From the NCBI GenBank assembly GCA_003833135.1, contig QZLH01000698.1:1-62669 (forward strand): 62,669 nt of DNA, in the 5' to 3' direction. This document shows, piece after piece, positions 56,646-62,669 of the stretch; position 1 is the stretch's first letter; each line of letters begins with the position of its first letter. This stretch comes from Oehlia diaphana (Eukaryota; Glomeromycota; Glomeromycetes; Glomerales; Glomeraceae). Position numbers and translations under genes: made by a program. The notes beneath the pieces were generated by a model that was not told the DNA's origin, searched no databases, and was given only the letters and a program-made list of their open reading frames with translations.

Positions 56646-57770
56646 ATGTTACAAGAAGCCAATCAAAACTCGGACGTCACATCACAGCCACGTGCCCGAG
56701 CTTTTACGGTTCTACTGGATACTGGTAGTTAATGTTGATCATCACGTTAAATTAACCAGTGAACGGGATTTTACTAAATGTATAAGAAAAAAAGGGACCA
56801 TTATTAATGTTCCTTAAATACTTTTATTCTCAATCCCTTCCATAGTTTATTTCCAATTTCCAAAGTCCAATAATTCAAGACAACCAGGATTTTAATAGAA
56901 ATATTAGCAAGTTCTTATAATATTTCCTTAAAGTCAATCCTTACCTTATTCTAAACAAAATAAATTCCAAATATTCATAATGGTACCAAAATAATTTTTT
57001 TTTTTTTAATAAAAAGATTACAGATTATAAAAAAAAAAGAATAAATAAAAAGAATTTTCTATTTTTTTTTACTGAAGCATTTAATATAAAAGTGATTTTA
57101 AAAATTACGAAAGTTTAAAACCGTGAAAACAAAAGCTCAATAAAAACGAGTAATACGAATAATAGTATATCCGTGTAACACAATTATAAATAATATTTAT
57201 AATCAAAAAAATTTTTCATATCGAACCTTTTCAATTTCAATTATGATAACAATTTTATTAATGAAGAAGACACTATTTATGAAGAGGACCTTATTTTAGA
57301 GGTAACTTAATATGATTTTAGTTAAATATTAATAAACCATACAATATACCCAATAGAGAGCGAGACAAAGGACCCATAACTCGTAGTGTTCAGTCTAACA
57401 AACGTAAACGTAACTAAAAATCATGGCTTTATTTAATTATGATTATTTTATTAATTTTTTTTTATATATTAGCTAATGCACAGGTTTAAAAATCTGAAAT
57501 GTAGACGCGCAATATCATTTCGGGTATACAATTGATTGTTACGGTTACGGCTGCTTAATGGTTACAGGTACTTGATCGACGTCATACATATTCCATACCT
57601 TCTGTACCTAAAAATGTATAATCCGCAATTTCTAACAAGAAAAACAAAACAATTGTCACAATTTCTGATTTCGATGATAATTTTGATAATAATAATAATA
57701 AAAAAATTTCACGTTCTTTTAAAGCTAGTTCCCTCTCTAATTTAAGTTTAAATTTTCTTTAAGAGAATGT
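56646..57770 (+). pseudogene. Scattered retrotransposon-like coding relics
   Basis: Three short plus-strand pieces look protein-derived. (1) 56646-56732 reads 'MLQEANQNSDVTSQPRARAF' and ends with the aspartic-protease-like 'TVLLDTGS' directly before a stop. (2) 57238-57300 reads 'NYDNNFINEEDTIYEEDLIL', and 57361-57417, joined by a possible intron ending AGAG, reads 'RDKGPITRSVQSNKRKRN' to a stop. (3) 57572-57760 reads 'RRHTYSIPSVPKNV', an in-frame TAA, then 'ISNKKNKTIVTISDFDDNF' and 'SRSFKASSLSNLSLNFL'. The LDTGS and 'PITRS' words recall LTR-retrotransposon polyproteins, but no integrase or reverse transcriptase block is visible. The grouping into one element is inference. Confidence 0.35.
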
Positions 57771-58276
57771 AAAGAAAAGTTCATGTAATGGAACTGTCCG
57801 ACCTTGAGAAGGAGCAGGAATTAAAGTTACATTAGAAGTTAGAATAGTTTATTGAAGTTAGAATAGCTATTATAAAGTAAAAATTTGCATTAATTAAATA
57901 AAAATGAAAATCCGCATTTTATACTAATTAAATTAATTAATACAATACACGTTTTAAATGTTACATACATACAACGGAGTATAGTAAATTTCATACACTA
58001 TACTCAACATCTGTTATTACGTCATACAATACGTCAATACTCAATAGACAACCTATACTGTATATACTACTATTTGTCTTACCTAAAAAAAACATGAAAT
58101 AGTTTAAATTAAAAACTAAACAATATGAAAAAAGTTAAGATTTTTTAGTTATTAGTGATTGGCATTGCGGATCATGATTTTTTTATTCACAAAGTTTCTT
58201 AAAAATTCATAATTAAAAAGAAACTTTGAATAAGCATGATTACTAATGATTACCAAAGATAACTGTGATTAATAAT

Positions 58277-58668
58277 ACCCATAACAATTAGATTAATAGC
58301 ATTATAATAATTTGTATTAAGTTAGTAAAGTTATATCATTATGACTTATAAAACTAGTTATGTTTTTGATAATATTTCACATCAATAACAGAAATAATGT
58401 GTATTACTAATGTTTACTAAGGATGACTGTAATTAAAAAAAGATTTCTAGAAATTTCTCACAATTACAAAGCAGAGTATAATAATTAAAATATATTTTAA
58501 ACATTAATTCATAATATGTGCTAACTGTATCCATGTATGAATACAACAATATATCATACTTATAACAATTAGACTAAAAGCGTTATAATAATTTGTATAA
58601 TAGGATATTAGTTTAGTAATGTTATATCATTATGACTTATAAAACTAGTTTATATTTTTGATATTATA
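58277..58668 (+). repeat. Direct repeat, about 100 bp, two copies
   Basis: 'cataacaattagattaatag' through 'gacttataaaactagttatg' (58280-58365) recurs at 58560-58662 with an 11-bp insertion ('taggatattag'). The intervening 180 bp shares only weak similarity ('gattactaatg', 'tttactaa'). Confidence 0.8.
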
Positions 58669-58874
58669 GGAGAAAATAATGTGTCAGATTGACAAATGAT
58701 AATTTGCATTGATGTATCAATCTGAATCATTATTACATTCAAGAACATTATTTATTTATTTAAAAACCCTCTAAAGTTAATTAAATTCTATAAATTTTCT
58801 GAAATTTTCTGAAAACTATTAATTTAAACACTAAAAATTTTCACTTTTTTTTATATATATTAAATATAATCAAT

Positions 58875-60783
58875 ATGAGTGTATATCCTGGTCAAGATAG
58901 TAAGTTTATTAAACAATATTTCAACTTATGGTAAATTTTAGCTTTCTACTAACTATTTCTTTGGCTTTTAGTTCTCATCTCTTATTTAAAAAAACAAAGT
59001 AATAAATCATATCGTGGATTCTTGAAATTACACCATGATATTATTATGACTTCAGTAACTTCAGAACTCAAATGGTATAATCTGGATAATGCTTGGGCTA
59101 GTAATTATATAAGAGAAGCAGAAAAGATTTTTGTAGATCAACAAGTGATTGAAACATTAAAAAAAAGGGTGTGTATTTTTTTTTATTTTGCAGAGATAGG
59201 GTAACTCTTAAGACGAGCCACATGCAAGATGACTAGTTGATTGAGTTTGAACATATGCCATAATGGAAAGCCACATGTAATGATGATTTCAGTTTACTAA
59301 CTGAGTTTGAGCATGTGTCTTGGATGGCTATATGTAAAGATGACAAGATTACTGAGTTTATCAACCATGTGCTTCGACTTCTGAGAATTACTGTTTGGAG
59401 ACACTTGGTAACCACCCCAAGCTCGATATTCAGGCGCCCTAACTTTGTTGTTGGTAAAAGTCTGTTAATTCTGGAGGAGGAATTGACTATGTACCTTCTT
59501 TTACTACTAAATAATAAATTTTACACACTGCTAACAATATTTTCTTTTTATAAATAGATTAATATAGAACGTTTAGAATATAAAAAGGAATTACAAGCAT
59601 ATTGGCAAAGGGTAATCAAAGAATATGAAAAAGAGAATTTGATTCCTAAAAAGAAACTACATTCAAAAAATACAATTAAAGTACTTACCAAAGACCTTTC
59701 TGAAACTTCTCAAGTAAATTGTAATAAAAGAAATAATAATGATGCAAATTATTTATTAAAACTTAAAAAGAAACAAAATCAAAATGAAAATTATATGCCA
59801 AAGCAAAATGAAAATCCTGAAACTTCTAAATTAAATCAAGAAGAAATTAATAAAAATACTAAAAGAAATAATGATGGTGATATAGATAATTTATTAATTG
59901 GTAAGCTTACCTACTATCATTATTAAATTGCAATTATTTTTTTATTTTTATACAATTTACTAACTTACGCATTCAAATATTAATTATTAGAACTTAAAAA
60001 GAAACAAAAAAAAAATGTAGATCATATAAAAATAGCTGAAGATATTCTTCATATTGCTTTGGCATATGAAGATCTTATTTCAGGTAATATCACCAGGTTT
60101 ACTGAACTTCTGAAAGAAACAATCTTATTTCAGGCAATATCACCAGGTTTACTGAACTTCTGAAAGAAACATTATTAACAAGGTCACGAATGTCATTAAC
60201 TTCAGCAAATGAATCAGTTCTCCAAGTAACTGTAGAACTTCTTTTGCCATCAAAATATCGTGTTCCTGAACTTTGCTTAATAATGAATGCTGCAATGAGT
60301 AAAGGAAATGGTAGATTTGGTTTTCTTGATATTTTTGTCCTAGGAGAAAGCTATAGTATCAGTATAGAATTAAAATATATTCCACTAACTGGGTTAGTGA
60401 GCAATATTAATGGAAAACAAACAAAAGATTTTAATGCAAATGAATTGAAAGAATTAGATGAAGTACTTGAAAAAGAAGATGAGGAGATTTTATTAAAAAG
60501 ACAATATAAATATTATGATAAAAAAGTTAATAAATATGAACAAACAACTATAAATGAGTTATTATATAAAGGAATGAAGCAGCTAAGAGGTTACATAGAA
60601 ATAATTGCAAAAGGACAAGCAAACAAAGATTCCACAGGAGTATGTGATAAACAAATTAAGATAATTAATTCAAATCCTAACAAGTTAATAGGATTTGTTA
60701 TTGTAGTAATAGGATTTTGTCAAATTATATGGAGATCTGTTGGTGAAAAATTAACTAATTATAAATATATTAATATTAAATAG
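58875..60783 (+). CDS. PD-(D/E)XK nuclease-like protein, five exons
   Basis: Exons are 58875-58899, 58972-59168, 59558-59900, 59991-60083 and 60134-60783 (TAG), joined in frame to 435 aa. Residues 1-75 are 'MSVYPGQDILISYLKKQSNK' and a helical segment. Residues about 75-215 are Lys/Asn-rich and low in complexity, with 'KLKKKQ' occurring at the end of one exon and the start of the next. From about 230 a globular domain begins. 'NGRFGFLDIFVL' (Asp about 285), 'SIELKY' (Glu 298, Lys 300) and 'KQLRGYIEII' (Gln 369, Tyr 373) form the D...ExK...Q pattern of the PD-(D/E)XK nuclease superfamily, a large set in Rhizophagus. The substrate is unknown. The second intron (59169-59557) is unusually long and contains three diverged 55-bp repeats. 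The last intron is a 50-nt duplication product. Confidence 0.75.
59216..59385 (+). repeat. Three diverged 55-bp repeats inside an intron
   Basis: Units beginning 'gagccacatgcaagatgac', 'agccacatgtaatgatgat' and 'ggctatatgtaaagatgac' each continue with 'actgagttt' and 'catgtg'. They fill the oversized second intron of the nuclease-like gene and are richer in G than the exon sequence. Confidence 0.65.
60072..60171 (+). repeat. 50-bp tandem duplication spanning an intron
   Basis: 60072-60121 and 60122-60171 are identical except at one site: the first copy has CAGGT, the second CAGGC. Splicing GT at 60084 to the AG at 60132-60133 removes exactly one unit and restores a continuous frame (SGNITRF). 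Without splicing, a stop follows. Confidence 0.88.
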
Positions 60784-62669
60784 AATACTATTTTATAAAA
60801 ATTAATTAATATCAATGCTATTAGTTAGAATAAGTATTTACTTAATTTTAGTGATTTAATTTTTTTTAAATTATGTTACATTTGATTATCTTTTTAAAAT
60901 ATTTTTAATACTTATTTCCTTATCATTATTTTTCAGCATTTAATTATATCTTAAATTATTATTTCTCTTAAATATTTTTAAAACTTAATAAACTGCAATA
61001 CAAAAAATCTGGCAGTGGTATATAACATTTAATTATATCTTACTTCAAAATTATTATTTTTTTTATAGATCTTTAATTCATTTATTTTCACTGATTTATT
61101 TTTTTAGATTATTACTGTGCTTGATTAATAATAAAATAATAATAAATCAATAAATTGATATCTTTTTTAAAAATTTTATTTTTTTTTAGAAAAAAAAAAA
61201 TTTATTACAAATATTTAGCTATATATTAATAAACTCCATAGTAAATTGTAAATTTATAGTAATAAAATGTTTTAAAGCAATAGTAATAATTTACTAACAA
61301 ATAACTTACTTTGGAAAAATAAATAAGTAATTTGATCAGATAGTCAAAATTTTATAATGCGTCCATTTCAATTTTCTCGTTCATCATGAGCGTCTCAAAG
61401 GTCATATAATGTCTAATTTTTCATTTTACCCCGTAACCTATATGTTAATCAGGAAAAATTTTTAGAAATGAGTTATTGAATTTTTCGTTGTGATATTGTA
61501 AATTAATCTGCGTATTTTTGCCTATACTGTTTATTTCATAATAAATTAAAAAAAGTGATACCAGCTTAAGTCATCCTTCATACATACAATACCGTACTAT
61601 AAAATACTAAAATATTATTAAATTCCAAAATAGTATTTGATTTCTTGTTCACAATCATTATTCTGTTTGTTAAAATGAGATTATAATGTTCTACTATGGT
61701 GACGCATCTGTACCCTACCTGTATATACTACTGGAATTGACTATATCTCAAATTTTGATTCTAAAGTTCAATTTTGATTAATTAATCATTTCTAATTGAT
61801 TGTGCACTATTAAATTTGTAGCAAATGATCACAAATTTAACATTTTAAAAATCATTAGTTTTTATATTTTTGCATTAAAATAAAATGTTTATTGCATGTA
61901 TAACAGTGCGTGATTTAGAATTTCGTAATTTGAGCTAGCACTATACAAATTCAAACTATTATTAAAAATTAACCAAAAAATATATTTTATAAACTCTAAG
62001 TAAATTAATATGTAAGTTATATCAGTTTTATTTAGAATTTTAAGAAACACATTAATTTAATTTAGGCATATGAAATATTACTGTGCATAGAAAATGTGTC
62101 AAAATATATTTAAATTTCATAGTGATCAAGTGAAAATGAAATAATACAATTTAATTAGTATGACTCATTATAAATAATTTCATTGTAAAAATTGGTAACT
62201 TAATTTACTAAATGTAATCAAGATTCGTAATTATTCATCTTATTGTAAATATTAATAACTATGACTCATTATTATTTTAAATTAGTATTTGTAATTATTC
62301 ACCTTATTATAAATATTAATAATTATGACTCATTATAAGTAATAAAATATCATATGCTAAATATAATGTAAAAATTTTTATAAATAGGAGTAGTTTTGGA
62401 CCTTTATAAGAAGGATTATAATGTTCGGAATGTAATTACTAATTATTCTTGTTTACTAATTATTCTTGTAGGCGATTAGACCACCCACCTTATTCTTAAC
62501 AATATTAACAGAAATTTATTTATCCCTGATATTAGGTGAGTTATTGTGTTTAATTGCAATGAAGGCTTTTTTACGATTTAGTTCATGGGTCTGCTCACGT
62601 ATATATATGTCTAAGGTTTTCCAAATATATTTATTTGTCGGGATTCTTTGTGAGTCTAGATGAAATCTG
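60784..62669. other. AT-rich 3' flank to the window end
   Basis: No gene is supported. 62160-62345 is a degenerate tandem repeat with 'tatgactcattat' three times and 'cttattgtaaatattaataa' twice. At 62472-62534, between an AG and GTGAGT, lies a possible exon reading 'AIRPPTLFLTILTEIYLSLI', but one exon is not enough to call a gene. Confidence 0.5.

Noticed and set aside
59022..59204. Separate 60-codon gene starting MKLHHDIIM
   Set aside because: It is an internal part of exon 2 of the nuclease-like gene. The last codons run into the intron.

Overview
The window looks like accessory DNA from an arbuscular mycorrhizal fungus of the Rhizophagus type (Glomeromycotina). The base composition is extremely AT-rich. 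Genes have short GT-AG introns. The gene families are the ones expanded in these fungi: tyrosine-kinase-like kinases, BTB/TLDc and F-box proteins, Crinkler-type and PD-(D/E)XK nuclease-like genes, a cytochrome P450, FAR1/MULE transposase relics and many short inverted-repeat elements. The species is inferred from family style, not from a search. All exon structures were joined by eye from splice signals and reading frame.

Layout. 1-6.8 kb: transposon debris (two FAR1/MULE relics, a 52-bp hairpin tandem array, nested hAT-like and palindromic MITEs). 6.8-18 kb: mostly gene-poor, with a 56-aa membrane micro-ORF, an 85-aa Q-rich ORF, a sequencing gap and a two-exon Myb/SANT gene. 18-28.5 kb: a two-exon unknown gene, a Crinkler pseudogene broken by several frameshifts, and a tandem kinase cluster on the minus strand in graded decay. 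The cluster has one intact copy, one copy with a lost splice acceptor and a 10-nt deletion, and two fragments. 29.3-34.7 kb: a plus-strand pseudokinase with a long coiled coil. 35-41 kb: a Tc1-like element, an F-box gene, a BTB-BACK-TLDc gene and MITEs. 42.3-46.6 kb: a minus-strand kinase. 47-53 kb: minisatellite, MITEs and a cytochrome P450. 53.9-56.1 kb: a 2.1-kb element with about 170-bp terminal inverted repeats, then retrotransposon-like relics. 58.9-60.8 kb: a PD-(D/E)XK nuclease-like gene, followed by AT-rich sequence to the end.

The most striking feature is a pair of micro-exon arrays attached to the two kinase genes. Upstream of the pseudokinase domain (29.5-32.1 kb) are 26 consecutive candidate exons of exactly 3 nt. 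Each lies between an AG acceptor and a GTAAGT-like donor, spaced 75-106 nt apart. They are followed by a candidate 1-nt exon whose inclusion is what puts the array in frame with the kinase. Downstream of the other kinase domain (45.2 down to 42.3 kb) the C-terminal tail is built from about 20 small exons (3, 6, 9, 12, 18, 21 nt and larger). All are multiples of three, all lie between phase-1 introns, and they read without a stop to a terminal TAA. Because every unit is symmetric, units could be skipped or included without a frameshift, so the arrays could diversify the segments flanking the kinase domains. This is inferred from sequence and needs RNA evidence.

A second instructive event is in the nuclease-like gene. 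A 50-bp tandem duplication of an AGGT-containing coding segment appears to have created a 50-nt intron whose removal restores the reading frame.
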